The notes under the pieces are model-generated. The model was not told the DNA's origin, searched no databases, and saw nothing but the letters and a program-made list of their open reading frames with translations. The translations under genes and the position numbers were made by a program. DNA of 64,000 bases from Mycoavidus sp. HKI (lineage in GTDB: Bacteria; Pseudomonadota; Gammaproteobacteria; Burkholderiales; Burkholderiaceae). The stretch is from contig NZ_CP076444.2 of assembly GCF_020023735.2 (NCBI RefSeq), positions 1,007,501 through 1,071,500 of the forward strand, given 5' to 3'. This document shows positions 54,165-63,745 of this stretch, one piece after another; the stretch's first letter is position 1; each line of letters starts with the position of its first letter.

Positions 54165-56671
54165 ACTAGCGGGCCCTCCTGCCCGCTGCAAGCCTTGCGT
54201 AAATCCCGTAGCGCTTGGTCCAGCTGCTCGCGATCAGTGCTACGAGAGCGGGCTACCCTTTCTAGCTGATCAGCGGTATGAGCAATAGCTGAAAACTTGC
54301 ACATTAGGGCTGACCCTTTAATCTGGTGCGCATAGTGGGCAACGCTTGCTATGTCGCACCGGTTCAAAGCAGCATCAAGTTGGCTCATGTCTTGCGCTAT
54401 ACTCTGTTGAAAACGTATGATCAAGCGGCTCGGATCTTCGATTGAAGTCCGAGCTGTTTCGTTTAAGGGATTTATTTCAGAGAGAACTGTGGGCTTATCC
54501 GAAGTGCTGTCGACGCTACTCTCAGGGCCATGCAATGGCGCCCAAACCGCCAACATGCGTTGCAGCACAGCACTGTCTAATGGTTTACTCAATACGCCGT
54601 CCATCCCACTTGCAAAACATTGTGTTTGATGCGTATTATCAGTAGCCGCGGAAAGAGCGAGGAGGGCGGTACGAGGGTAATTTGGGCCCCGCTGTTGTTC
54701 CATACGCCTAATCTCACGCGCAATGGCATAACCATCAAGATCAGGCAATGAACAATCCATCAGCACAAGTGGAAATGAATGCTCTTGCCACATTTTCAAT
54801 CCTTGCGTGCCATTAGCGGCCAGTACGGCACGATAGCCAAGCGCGCTAATTTGCTCGAGTACGATAGATTGGATAGCAATATGGTCTTCAATCAAAAGCA
54901 CCGTGGGTGCAGTGGAAGTAGGCGCAGAAGCTTGCGCTGACGGACGTTGATCAACCTGTTGTTTTGCCTGTTGTTGTGGGTGATTTGAATTCCATTGCAG
55001 CACCTGTATAGGCACCCACACACTGGCTGTTGTGCCTTGCCCTCGTACGCTCTCAATCGTAATGCTGCCGCCCATACGTTTAACGAGCTTATTTGAAATC
55101 ATCAGCCCTAAGCCAGAACCGCCATAGCGACGGGTGATTGAATGATTGGCTTGCGAGAAAGGGTGAAATAGACGGGTTTGCTGCTGCGGGCAAATTCCAA
55201 TCCCTGTATCGCGCACCTCTATGATGAGTTCAGCTGTATTTGCAATGAAATCGGATTTATCTATTACGAGCTTCAAAGTAACTGAACCTGTATCTGTAAA
55301 TTTAACTGCATTGGCCAGCAAATTAACGCAAATTTGCTTTAGCCGCAAAGCATCTATGCAAATCCGCTCGGGCAGGTTTTCGCTCATATCTATAAAAATG
55401 GGCAAACGCTTATTTGCAGCAGGTGCAGCAATGACATCGATCGCTTCTTTAGCCAATGTCGCTAGTTGTACCGAAGTTTTTTTAAGCGGCAGCTCACCCT
55501 CATTATTTAACGTATCATTAAGTAATAGCAGCAATGATTGGGCCGTTGATTCCGTCACGGCAATCAAGCGCGATTGCCGCCTTGCATCACCAGAAAATCG
55601 TTTAAGCATTTCAACTGCACTGATAATCGCACTAATCGGCGTGCGTAATTCATGACTGAAAACAGCGAGCAACAGAGATTTTTCTTTTACTGTTTCGGAA
55701 GCTTTTTTATGGGTCTGCCACACGTGCAAAACTAGGCAAATAAAAATGATCGAGCTTATCGCTAGCACCAGGGCTTCATGATATGAGCGATAAAATGAAG
55801 TATGGTGGAGCACTGTTTGAGACGCGGATTGCGCCCCGGAAGGCTGAGGCGAGAGATAAATCCAGCGCTGTTCAATCTCATCTTTTTGTGCCGCTGAGAG
55901 CATCGCGAGCGATTTATCTAAAATATCTCGCAATAAAGCAAGGTCACCTCGCACCCCCATGCGGCCAATAATCGGTAAATTAGGGACTTTACTTGAATAA
56001 AAAAGCACGCCACGGTACTTGGTATTTATTAAATGATGAAAATTCATGCTAAACCCCAACGCTGCATAAGCTTTACCTGTGGCAACAGCAGCCAGAGCAG
56101 CCTCTGAAGAGGCAACCTTTAAGATTTTAATGTCGGGATGATATCGACCTAGCCAATGCGTATAAAATGTACTGTTGCTGATTGCCACCACATGACCGGC
56201 GAGTTGTTGCAAATCGGCGGTCACCGGCACCTCCCCCTTAGTAATGAAAACGCTTGAGCCGCTGAAATAAGGGCGGGTACAAAGCACATAGCCCAATGCT
56301 TCATCCACTTCAGGAAAACCATACGCGATTGGCAATAGATCTACATGACCCGCTCGCAATTCTTTGAGCGATGCCTGCAAGGAGCCGGTGGGTACCAACT
56401 GAAATTGCAAACCACTGATTTGTGTAATAGCCTGTAGGTATCCAGCGGTTAAGCCTTGATGCTGGCCGTGCTCGATAAATTCAATCGGTCCCCAACCCGG
56501 CGCGACCGCAATCCGCACCACTGGATGTTGATTAAGCCAAGTTCGCTCCTCAGAGGAAAAGCAGATTTTATTCTCGGCGCCATGCGCGTGAATCGAGATC
56601 GTGTAAACCCAAACGAATAGCACCGACCACACCCAGTAAAAATGCCCATAACTTAAATAACCTGTGTTCAT
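54161..56671 (-). CDS. BvgS/EvgS-like hybrid sensor histidine kinase
   Basis: 836 residues. Signal-like start, then a periplasmic SBP_bac_3 (Venus flytrap) domain about 45-275. A membrane helix at about 300-320 (LVLAISSIIFICLVLHVW) follows. HisKA has H340 in FSHELRTPISAI. HATPase follows (VNLLANAVKF, DTGIGI, GGSGLGL). A receiver domain has D639 in LMDCSLPDLDG and K in SKPLD. An HPt has H782 in AHQIKGSALM. It is an unorthodox phosphorelay kinase that senses periplasmic small molecules. No partner response regulator with a DNA-binding domain lies nearby. Convergent with adhesin 2; its stop codon overlaps theirs. The kinase may control the adhesins, but that is only proximity. Start ATG at 56671. 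Confidence 0.93.
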   Translation of the reverse strand: MNTGYLSYGHFYWVWSVLFVWVYTISIHAHGAENKICFSSEERTWLNQHPVVRIAVAPGWGPIEFIEHGQHQGLTAGYLQAITQISGLQFQLVPTGSLQASLKELRAGHVDLLPIAYGFPEVDEALGYVLCTRPYFSGSSVFITKGEVPVTADLQQLAGHVVAISNSTFYTHWLGRYHPDIKILKVASSEAALAAVATGKAYAALGFSMNFHHLINTKYRGVLFYSSKVPNLPIIGRMGVRGDLALLRDILDKSLAMLSAAQKDEIEQRWIYLSPQPSGAQSASQTVLHHTSFYRSYHEALVLAISSIIFICLVLHVWQTHKKASETVKEKSLLLAVFSHELRTPISAIISAVEMLKRFSGDARRQSRLIAVTESTAQSLLLLLNDTLNNEGELPLKKTSVQLATLAKEAIDVIAAPAANKRLPIFIDMSENLPERICIDALRLKQICVNLLANAVKFTDTGSVTLKLVIDKSDFIANTAELIIEVRDTGIGICPQQQTRLFHPFSQANHSITRRYGGSGLGLMISNKLVKRMGGSITIESVRGQGTTASVWVPIQVLQWNSNHPQQQAKQQVDQRPSAQASAPTSTAPTVLLIEDHIAIQSIVLEQISALGYRAVLAANGTQGLKMWQEHSFPLVLMDCSLPDLDGYAIAREIRRMEQQRGPNYPRTALLALSAATDNTHQTQCFASGMDGVLSKPLDSAVLQRMLAVWAPLHGPESSVDSTSDKPTVLSEINPLNETARTSIEDPSRLIIRFQQSIAQDMSQLDAALNRCDIASVAHYAHQIKGSALMCKFSAIAHTADQLERVARSRSTDREQLDQALRDLRKACSGQEGPLV

Positions 56672-56955
56672 GAGAAATTTGCCGACGCTGTAGTGTGCCT
56701 CATGATTACCCAGAAATTTTAGTCACTCAGGCACATAATTTGAAACATTTTGGTTGTCTCATGCAAAGCCATGAATCCATGCCATAAAGCAGTAGGGCAA
56801 GGGGGAGATCATGCTTGCGGGCTAGGTAGTATAGCGGGCAATTATTTACAACCTCTAGAGCTTCTTCTCAGCTATTGGTAATCATGAGGTATTCTGCATC
56901 ACTACCCCAGTTAAGAATGCCCATAACCAAAGAGAAGGCTTGACAATGTTAGTGG
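56672..56955. other. Intergenic region upstream of the kinase; no gene seen
   Basis: 284 bases that must hold the kinase promoter and the 3' end of the DUF4385 transcript. The DNA next to the kinase is AT-rich, with short direct repeats but no hairpin-plus-T terminator that I could support and no coding frame. Confidence 0.35.
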
Positions 56956-57456
56956 TTAACCATAGTTTTTTTTCCAATCTGCTTTCATTTTCTTATATAC
57001 AAAATTACTTTCCGCTTCCTGCCATTTTTGACGAAAAATAGCAGCACTCTCCGCTTTTACAGGGTCTTCCGGCGAACGCGGCAATTCTTCTCCGTTTTGC
57101 GGATTGTATTTTCTGCCACCGGCATGATTTGCGTATCGGCGCGCGCGTGTATAACCCATTTGCAGAAATTTGCGCGCCATATCCGCCCCTACGAAATCTG
57201 TTTTTGCTAGATATGCTTGAAAAAGATCGAAGATTTTAGTGCTGCTTATTTCGGAAATCGAAGCATCTTTGAAACGCCAATGAGGCAGGATTTCTGATTT
57301 GTAAGGCTCACATAAAAGAACGCCTTGTTCGCCTTTGCCAACTTTATATTTTTCAGGATGCAATCGATAATCTGTTTCAGCATTCCATGAGTAGCTATCC
57401 TTAATATTATCCCAGTTCTCTCTTTTATGCTGTTTGGTAGAGGATTTATAGACCAT
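56956..57456 (-). CDS. DUF4385 family protein
   Basis: 166 residues. The DUF4385 pattern is clear: DYRLHPEKYKVGKGEQGVLL, then EPYKSEILPHWRFKD and VGADMARKFLQMGYTRARRY followed by a Gly/Lys segment (HAGGRKY). Function unknown; the family is widespread in bacteria and often solitary. It is basic, without membrane segments or signal. TTGGAG lies before the ATG at 57456. It sits between the kinase and the divergent second NACHT gene with no operon partner, so context gives no clue. The C-terminal KADWKKNYG is the usual ending. Confidence 0.88.
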   Translation of the reverse strand: MVYKSSTKQHKRENWDNIKDSYSWNAETDYRLHPEKYKVGKGEQGVLLCEPYKSEILPHWRFKDASISEISSTKIFDLFQAYLAKTDFVGADMARKFLQMGYTRARRYANHAGGRKYNPQNGEELPRSPEDPVKAESAAIFRQKWQEAESNFVYKKMKADWKKNYG

Positions 57457-57919
57457 AATAGAAGCTCCAACATTGAAAGTAATTTTTATTTTTAAAATTG
57501 CTAGAATTTAACATGATTATCTTATTTTGCATGAGTGCAGTCAATTCATAAAATAGTCATACATAAGATCAAACTCATTGATCAAGATCCTACATGGGGG
57601 CTGGGATATCGTAATTCCACTCATAAATTCCAGTGAGCGTGCGCGTTTCCTGCTTCACATCAGGCAGGGCCGGGAATGGCATTGCTTGAATACAGGCGAC
57701 TTCGGTTTGCCATGAGTTTTTCTCCAAAATGAGCATTAGGGGAGGGAGGATGGATGGGTATGAGAGCAATAGATTTTTTGCTGATCGCAAAAATATCCAA
57801 TAGCCAGCAACAATAAAATAAAAAGTTTTTTGCTTGTTTTCCGACAGTAGTGCTATTAGTATCTATTAAGTGTGTTCAAGTTAATCTAATTAATACGATC
57901 AAAGAAATGGAGGCTAAAT
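57457..57919. other. Intergenic region before the NACHT/WD40 gene; only a weak ORF
   Basis: 463 bases. A minus-strand frame (57590-57790, TTG start, 66 residues, ending TGIYEWNYDIPAPM) is open but has no ribosome-binding site or family I can name; it might be a decayed fragment. The last 80 bases contain AT-rich promoter-like DNA and a clear GGAGG at 57909-57913, spaced seven bases from the NACHT gene ATG. Confidence 0.4.
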
Positions 57920-60900
57920 ATGTTTGGCAAAATATTTCACTCGACGTTACCCGAAAACATTACGCGCAACCTCGGCGAGTTTTATTTAGGCCAAGCTCGT
58001 ACTGAGAAAGAACAGGGACACTTTGAGGTAGCGCTGGCTTTATACGATCAAGTGAAAGAAGCCCTGATGTCGCTTGGGAGCGTAAAAGAGGCGTTGAGAA
58101 AAGCGCAAAATCCCCAAACATTAGCCGATGAGACGGTGCGCTCCATGATGGCCGATGCCTATTTCGAACGTGGGGAAATATTAGAAGATTTACAGTCACT
58201 TGACAAAGCACGAGCCAGCTATCTTAAGGCTGAAAAGTGGGGCCACGAAGGCGCCAAACATCGTGCGCAAGCTTCGTCATCCCTGCTATCAGCACATAGC
58301 ACCCACTCCAGTAGCTCAGGGTGGGGGCGGTTTAGGTCGCCATCTTTTTCTGCTCCATCCACTCAATTGAGCATTTCTGCTGCTTTTGTCGCTCCGGTTC
58401 CTCACTTGAGGGCGATTGCCAATATAGGGCTCGAAACGCCCCTTTTAGAGACTCCGGCCTTACAATTTTTCAGAGAAAATTTAGCCACGCCGGTGATGAA
58501 AGATGCGCTGCCCGTAGCTGGCGCGCGTCCCAAGGATCTGCAGCAGTTAGCGAATGCTCTTACCCTATTATCGTTGCAAGCGCAGAAGAATGAGGTTTTT
58601 GCAAAAATTGAACTCGCTGACGAGGCGCGCGCTTGGTTGCATGACATAGAAAGGGATGGAGCCGAAGTAAAACGGCTCTATAGCTTGGCTACCGATGTCA
58701 TCCGTGTTTTTGTCGACGACGAACTGAAAGCGCTTTCAGTCGCTGAAGTAGTGGTACTTGCCCCGGGCCTTACAAAAGAGTTATTTAACGCGCTACTCAA
58801 AAGATTGATCAATGGAATTCAGCAAAGTACGTTGTTAGAAACCGATTTACTCAATGGCTTAGCTGAGATGATCCATAACGCTGCCCCTGAGTATCTGGAT
58901 GCGGATGATTTAGTCAAAATTTTAGAGGTCGTCAGTGAGCGCTTGCAAAAAACCCACGGCCAAAGCGAAGATCATCTGTATCACCTAACCTCAGCGTTAA
59001 CTCGTATTTTAGATGCGATGGCGGATTATGTAAAAGGCGTAGACCGTGAACGACTGCGCGAGCCGTTATTGAGCTATCTAAAAAGTTTACAAGGCAGCAG
59101 CAACCCCTACCTGGTTTATCAAGCGGCTTACGCTTGTCAAGCTTTGGCCTATGTGCCTGATAATGAAACCCTTTGGCAGGGTGCGATACGCCGCGGCAGT
59201 AGCATCCTCAAAGGGGTCTCGGGCTTAGTCAGCGCTGTCAAAGGGTTTGATCTGAATAAAATTGTAGAAAGTTTGGGCAATCTATACGAAGGGGTGGGGG
59301 GTGCAGGCGGGATCTTCGAAACGGCGGGCGATGTGTATCAGCAGGTTAAATCGCTAGCTGAAGGTGGACAAGATTTTGTGAGTTGCCTAAAGGAAGGTTT
59401 AAAGTTTGACAAAAAAGAGACCTGGTACAAGGCATTAGAAGGCGTTGATGTACTGCTGCAACAGCGCAAGCTGAGTGACTTCGAAGAATTTGTGCGCCAA
59501 GCCTCTTGCCGCCAACATAAAGCATTTCAATGGGGCTTAAGTGAGCGCTTGGGCCAATTAGCGGCTAACCCAGAGTTAGATAAAGAGACTCAGCAAGGTG
59601 CCTTGCGTTTTTTAGATGATCTTTATGGAAACGACGCGCAGTGGGGTACGCAAGCCTTTGCTAAAAAGAGAGTTATCCAAATTATCAGAGAATTAGCCAT
59701 CGGCTCGCCGGTTGCGGAGGAAGCGGGAAAACTGCTCGCCCGTTTAGCTAACGAAAGCGACTCCCCCAAAAGAGCGTTCTATGAATCTTGTCTAAAAGAT
59801 GCCGCGACAGGCCCGTCCCCTCTTTATAAGCAGGTACTTGCAACAACCTCTCCTACACTACTTGAGCGCGCTCAAAATACGCCCAAGGTCGAAGATGATT
59901 TGCGCCAACTGAAAAGAGAACGTTTAAAAGAATGGAAAAAGGACGAAAGACTTTACGTCAGGCCACAGGGCAAAGCCAATTTTAACGATATTAAGACATT
60001 TGATTTAACGGATGAAGTCAATACATTTCTTAACAGCGCCGATAAAAAAATCTTATTGCTATTAGGGGACTCTGGAGCAGGTAAATCAACGTTTAACTGT
60101 GCTCTCGAAGCTGATTTATGGAAGGCATATCTAAAAGATCCAAAAAATCCAGCAAAAGATCGTATCCCTTTATTTATTGCCTTACCCGAAATTGACAATC
60201 CAACTCATGAGTTAGTGGAAAAACATCTCCATCTGAAGGGCTTCAGCCAGAAGCAGGTGCGGGAATTAAAAAGTCATCACGAATTCGTCTTTATTTTAGA
60301 TAGTTATGATGAAAGCCAACAGTCTAAAAATTTATATCTCAGCAATAAGATTAACCAAGAGGGCGGGTGGCAAGGACAAGTCATTATTGGCTGCCGCTCT
60401 GAATATTTTGGTGAAGATGATCGAGCTCGTTTTGCACCTGCAGATGCCACACAGTTGCAAGAAATCGTCGTAGCGCCGTTTTCAGAGACAGAGATTAAGC
60501 GATATACAGAGGCGTATGCGAAAGCGAATCCACTGAGTTGGACAGCAGAGCGCTACCAAGAAGTTCTAAAAAGTATTCCTAATTTGAAAGAGTTGGTGAC
60601 CAATCCTTTTTTGCTGAAGATTACATTAGACGTATTACCGGGTCTGGAGAACCAAGAGCACAATTTATCGACTGATGGCCTAACCCGGATGGCGTTATAT
60701 GACCAGTTCGTCGAACAGTGGTTCGAGCGTGCCAAACAACGATTTTTAAGGGAAAAAACGCTTGAGGGCCAAGAAAAGAAAGTCTTTGAAGAATTGATTG
60801 ATGAGGGTTTTACCAAGAATGGCATTGCCTTTGTAAAGAAGCTCGCGGTCCAACTTTATGAAAGGCAGAAGGGCAATCCGGTCGTTAAATATGTCCGTTT

Positions 60901-63610
60901 CGAAGACCAAGAGACGTGGAAAGCAGATTTTTTTGGTTCAGAAGATGAAAAAAGGTTACTGCGAGAGGCTTGGCCCTTAAGCCGTAACAAAGATCGCTAT
61001 CAGTTTATCCATAAATCGTTGTTGGAATATTTTATCGCGCGTGCGGTATTTGAACCTGGGCAAAGCGAGTTGATTGCCGCGGCGATGACGGGTTCAAGTC
61101 CTCAAGTGGAAAAGAGGGCGCGTCGCCTCAGCTTTGAGAGTCAATATTCTCTTGATGAAAGGACTATTGCCGTTGAGCAGGACTTGTTAGATTCGCCGTT
61201 GGCCCGTAAGAATTTTGTGAGTGAACCGGCGGTTATAGGATTTCTGGCTGAGCGCGCCCAGAAGGAGCCGTTATTTAAGAAGCAATTGCTGGCTGTGATT
61301 GAGCGCTCTAAAACCATCGACAAGGATCTAGCGACCTATAGCTCAATCCGTAAAGCTGCCGCCAATGCAATCACCGTGTTGGTCAAAGCAGGGATCCAAT
61401 TTAATCAACAAGATTTGCAGAACATCCAGGTGCCAGGGGCGGATCTGAGTGGCGGTATGTTCGATCATGCTCAATTGCAAGGAGCGGATTTAAGACATGT
61501 CAAACTTCAGAATACATGGCTGCGCGAGGCGAATTTAAGCGGTGCTCAGATGGCCGGCGTACAGTTTGGCGAATGGCCATTTCTCGAAGAAGATAGCCAG
61601 GTAGGCTCCTGTGCGTATTCACTGGATGGGACAGCATGCGCCGTGGGTCTTAGTAGTGGCAATATCAACGTATATGCTACTTCGAACTGGGCAAAAATCC
61701 GCACCTTAAGCGGCCATCGCGGTGCGCTTTGGAGCGTCGCTTATTCGCCGAAAAACGATCAGATTGCCGCTGGTGGCCAAGACAAGAAAGTCAGGCTGTG
61801 GGACGTAACAACCGGAGCTTGCCGCTACACCTTAAGCGGCCATAGCGATGAGGTGAGCAGCGTCGCATATTCGCCCAAAGGTGATCAGGTCGTCTCTGGT
61901 GGTGACAAGACAGTACGGTTGTGGGACGTAGAAACGGGCGCTGCTCTCCATATCTTAAGCGGCCATCGCGGCAAGATTACTAGCGTTGCTTATGCGCCGA
62001 AAGAAGCGCAGATCGCCTCTGGCAGTGAAGACAATACAGTGCGGTTATGGGACATAGAAAGTGGAGCTTGCCGCTACACCTTACGTGGCCACGACGATGA
62101 GGTGACTAGCGTCGTGTATTCGCCACAAGGAGAGCAGCTTGCTTCTAGCAGTGATGACAATACAGTGCGGTTGTGGGACGTAAAAACTGGCGCTTGCCAG
62201 TACATTTTAAGCGGCCATAATTATCCGGTGACTAGCGTCGCGTACTCACCGAAAGGAGATCAAATTGCCTCTGGCAGTCATGACAAGACAGTGCGGCTAT
62301 GGGACGTAGCAACCGGCACTTTTCGCCACACCTTCAGCGGCCATAGCCATTGGGTTCGGAGCGTCGTGTATGCACCCAAAGGAGATCAGATCGCCTCTGG
62401 CAGTAATGACGGTACCGTGCGGCTATGGGATGTGGAAATTGAAGCTGGCCACACCTTAAGCGGCCATAGCGGTGAGGTTAATAGCGTGGTGTATGCGCCG
62501 ATAGGCAACCAACTCGCCTCTGGCAGTGAAGACAATACAGTGCGGCTATGGGATGTAGAAACTGGAGTGTGCCGCCACACTTTAAGCGGCTATAGCGTTG
62601 GGGTTCCTTGCGTCTTTGGGATTACTAGCGTTGCGTATTCACCGCAAGGTGATCAGCTTGCCGCTGGCAGTTGGGACGATAGAGTGCGGCTGTGGGACAT
62701 TGCAACCGGAGCGTGCCGCCACACGTTAATCGGCCATCGTGGTACGGTTTTTAGCGTGGCGTATTCGCCTACCGGCGAGCAGCTCGCCTCTGGCAGTGAA
62801 GACAAATCAGTACGGTTGTGGGACGCAAAAACTGGAACTCGCCGCCACACCTTGAAGGGTCATAGAAGTGACGTTAAGAGCGTCATCTACTCGCCGACAG
62901 GTGAGCAACTCGCCTCTGGCAGTGAAGATAAGACAGTGCGGCTATGGGATGTAGCAACCGGAGTGTGCCGCTACACCCTGAAAGGCCACAAAGGTAATGT
63001 GAATAGCGTCGTATATTCGCCAACAGGTGAGCAACTTGCTTCAGGCAGTGAAGATAAAACAGTGCGCCTGTGGGATGTAGAAACGGGAACGTGCCGCCAC
63101 ACCTTGAAAGGCCATAAAGGTGATGTGAATAGCGTCGTGTATTCGCCCAAAGGTGAGCAACTCGCCTCTGGCAGCGAAGACAAAACAGTGCGGCTGTGGC
63201 AGGTTGAAAGCGGCCGCTGTCAGATGGTGCTTGAAGGGTGTAACGGTTCGGTGATGAGTGTCGCCTGGAAAGAGGCTTCCACCGCCGGCCACTATTTGGT
63301 AACCGGCAGTGGTGATAAGGCGGTACGACAGTGGCAGGTGATACAAGCGGGAGATCAATATAAAGCCTTTCTATGCTGGAGTTCGACGCATGATGTTCTT
63401 ACCGCGAAGGGTACTTTAATCGAAAACGTACAGGGCTTAAGTGAGATCAATGAGCAGCTATTAAAGCAGCGCGGAGCAGTCTTGCTTGAAAAAAATAAAG
63501 GGAGCGCAGTATCTGCAGAAGAAGGTGCTGACGAGATGGCCTCTGATGATGAGGGCTCTTGGTCAACAGCCTCTGACAATGACAATGAAAGTGTGGCAGA
63601 AGCGCTTTGA
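57920..63610 (+). CDS. Giant NLR-like STAND NTPase: TPR-like, NACHT, pentapeptide repeats, 14 WD40 repeats, acidic tail
   Basis: 1896 residues behind GGAGG. N-terminal helices (YLGQARTEKEQGHFEVALAL, then AYFERGEILEDLQSLDKARA) are TPR-like, followed by a long alpha-solenoid region to about 690. NACHT: Walker A GDSGAGKST (716-724) and Walker B FVFILDSYDE (789-798), then the helical and winged-helix part to about 1030 (FIHKSLLEYFIARAV). A few pentapeptide repeats lie near 1170-1212 (GADLSGGMF, GADLRHVKL). WD40 repeats from about 1225 to 1808 form 14 units, enough for two seven-bladed propellers, most ending VRLWDV. The tail is acidic and Ser-rich. No effector enzyme domain is recognisable; the N-terminal helical part may supply it. 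Family knowledge: ligand-triggered oligomerising switches. Its target here is unknown. Confidence 0.85.
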   Translation: MFGKIFHSTLPENITRNLGEFYLGQARTEKEQGHFEVALALYDQVKEALMSLGSVKEALRKAQNPQTLADETVRSMMADAYFERGEILEDLQSLDKARASYLKAEKWGHEGAKHRAQASSSLLSAHSTHSSSSGWGRFRSPSFSAPSTQLSISAAFVAPVPHLRAIANIGLETPLLETPALQFFRENLATPVMKDALPVAGARPKDLQQLANALTLLSLQAQKNEVFAKIELADEARAWLHDIERDGAEVKRLYSLATDVIRVFVDDELKALSVAEVVVLAPGLTKELFNALLKRLINGIQQSTLLETDLLNGLAEMIHNAAPEYLDADDLVKILEVVSERLQKTHGQSEDHLYHLTSALTRILDAMADYVKGVDRERLREPLLSYLKSLQGSSNPYLVYQAAYACQALAYVPDNETLWQGAIRRGSSILKGVSGLVSAVKGFDLNKIVESLGNLYEGVGGAGGIFETAGDVYQQVKSLAEGGQDFVSCLKEGLKFDKKETWYKALEGVDVLLQQRKLSDFEEFVRQASCRQHKAFQWGLSERLGQLAANPELDKETQQGALRFLDDLYGNDAQWGTQAFAKKRVIQIIRELAIGSPVAEEAGKLLARLANESDSPKRAFYESCLKDAATGPSPLYKQVLATTSPTLLERAQNTPKVEDDLRQLKRERLKEWKKDERLYVRPQGKANFNDIKTFDLTDEVNTFLNSADKKILLLLGDSGAGKSTFNCALEADLWKAYLKDPKNPAKDRIPLFIALPEIDNPTHELVEKHLHLKGFSQKQVRELKSHHEFVFILDSYDESQQSKNLYLSNKINQEGGWQGQVIIGCRSEYFGEDDRARFAPADATQLQEIVVAPFSETEIKRYTEAYAKANPLSWTAERYQEVLKSIPNLKELVTNPFLLKITLDVLPGLENQEHNLSTDGLTRMALYDQFVEQWFERAKQRFLREKTLEGQEKKVFEELIDEGFTKNGIAFVKKLAVQLYERQKGNPVVKYVRFEDQETWKADFFGSEDEKRLLREAWPLSRNKDRYQFIHKSLLEYFIARAVFEPGQSELIAAAMTGSSPQVEKRARRLSFESQYSLDERTIAVEQDLLDSPLARKNFVSEPAVIGFLAERAQKEPLFKKQLLAVIERSKTIDKDLATYSSIRKAAANAITVLVKAGIQFNQQDLQNIQVPGADLSGGMFDHAQLQGADLRHVKLQNTWLREANLSGAQMAGVQFGEWPFLEEDSQVGSCAYSLDGTACAVGLSSGNINVYATSNWAKIRTLSGHRGALWSVAYSPKNDQIAAGGQDKKVRLWDVTTGACRYTLSGHSDEVSSVAYSPKGDQVVSGGDKTVRLWDVETGAALHILSGHRGKITSVAYAPKEAQIASGSEDNTVRLWDIESGACRYTLRGHDDEVTSVVYSPQGEQLASSSDDNTVRLWDVKTGACQYILSGHNYPVTSVAYSPKGDQIASGSHDKTVRLWDVATGTFRHTFSGHSHWVRSVVYAPKGDQIASGSNDGTVRLWDVEIEAGHTLSGHSGEVNSVVYAPIGNQLASGSEDNTVRLWDVETGVCRHTLSGYSVGVPCVFGITSVAYSPQGDQLAAGSWDDRVRLWDIATGACRHTLIGHRGTVFSVAYSPTGEQLASGSEDKSVRLWDAKTGTRRHTLKGHRSDVKSVIYSPTGEQLASGSEDKTVRLWDVATGVCRYTLKGHKGNVNSVVYSPTGEQLASGSEDKTVRLWDVETGTCRHTLKGHKGDVNSVVYSPKGEQLASGSEDKTVRLWQVESGRCQMVLEGCNGSVMSVAWKEASTAGHYLVTGSGDKAVRQWQVIQAGDQYKAFLCWSSTHDVLTAKGTLIENVQGLSEINEQLLKQRGAVLLEKNKGSAVSAEEGADEMASDDEGSWSTASDNDNESVAEAL
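61597..63345 (+). repeat. Array of 14 WD40 repeats (about 126-bp unit)
   Basis: Each full unit reads like LSGHxxxVxSVAYSPKGDQL followed by ASGSEDKTVRLWDV. I count 14 blade ends: one degenerate (first), twelve VRLWDV/DI/QV-type, one VRQWQV (last). Middle and late units are close at DNA level, for example 'gcctctggcagtgaagacaa', so the array grew recently by copying. One unit near 62590 carries an insertion (YSVGVPCVFG). Confidence 0.85.
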
Positions 63611-63745
63611 GAGAAAAACCGCGGAAGGACTAGCCTGTGTGATTTCGCGGGAGCGGTATGCCAACGTTATGTAAGTGTTTTATGCTATCGCTAAATCTGG
63701 TAACGGTCAGATCAGATCACAACTAGTACACTTGAAGGAGATGCG

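Noticed and set aside
57590..57790. 66-residue minus-strand frame before the NACHT/WD40 gene
   Set aside because: TTG start, no ribosome-binding site, no recognised family. Kept only as a note in the intergenic entry.
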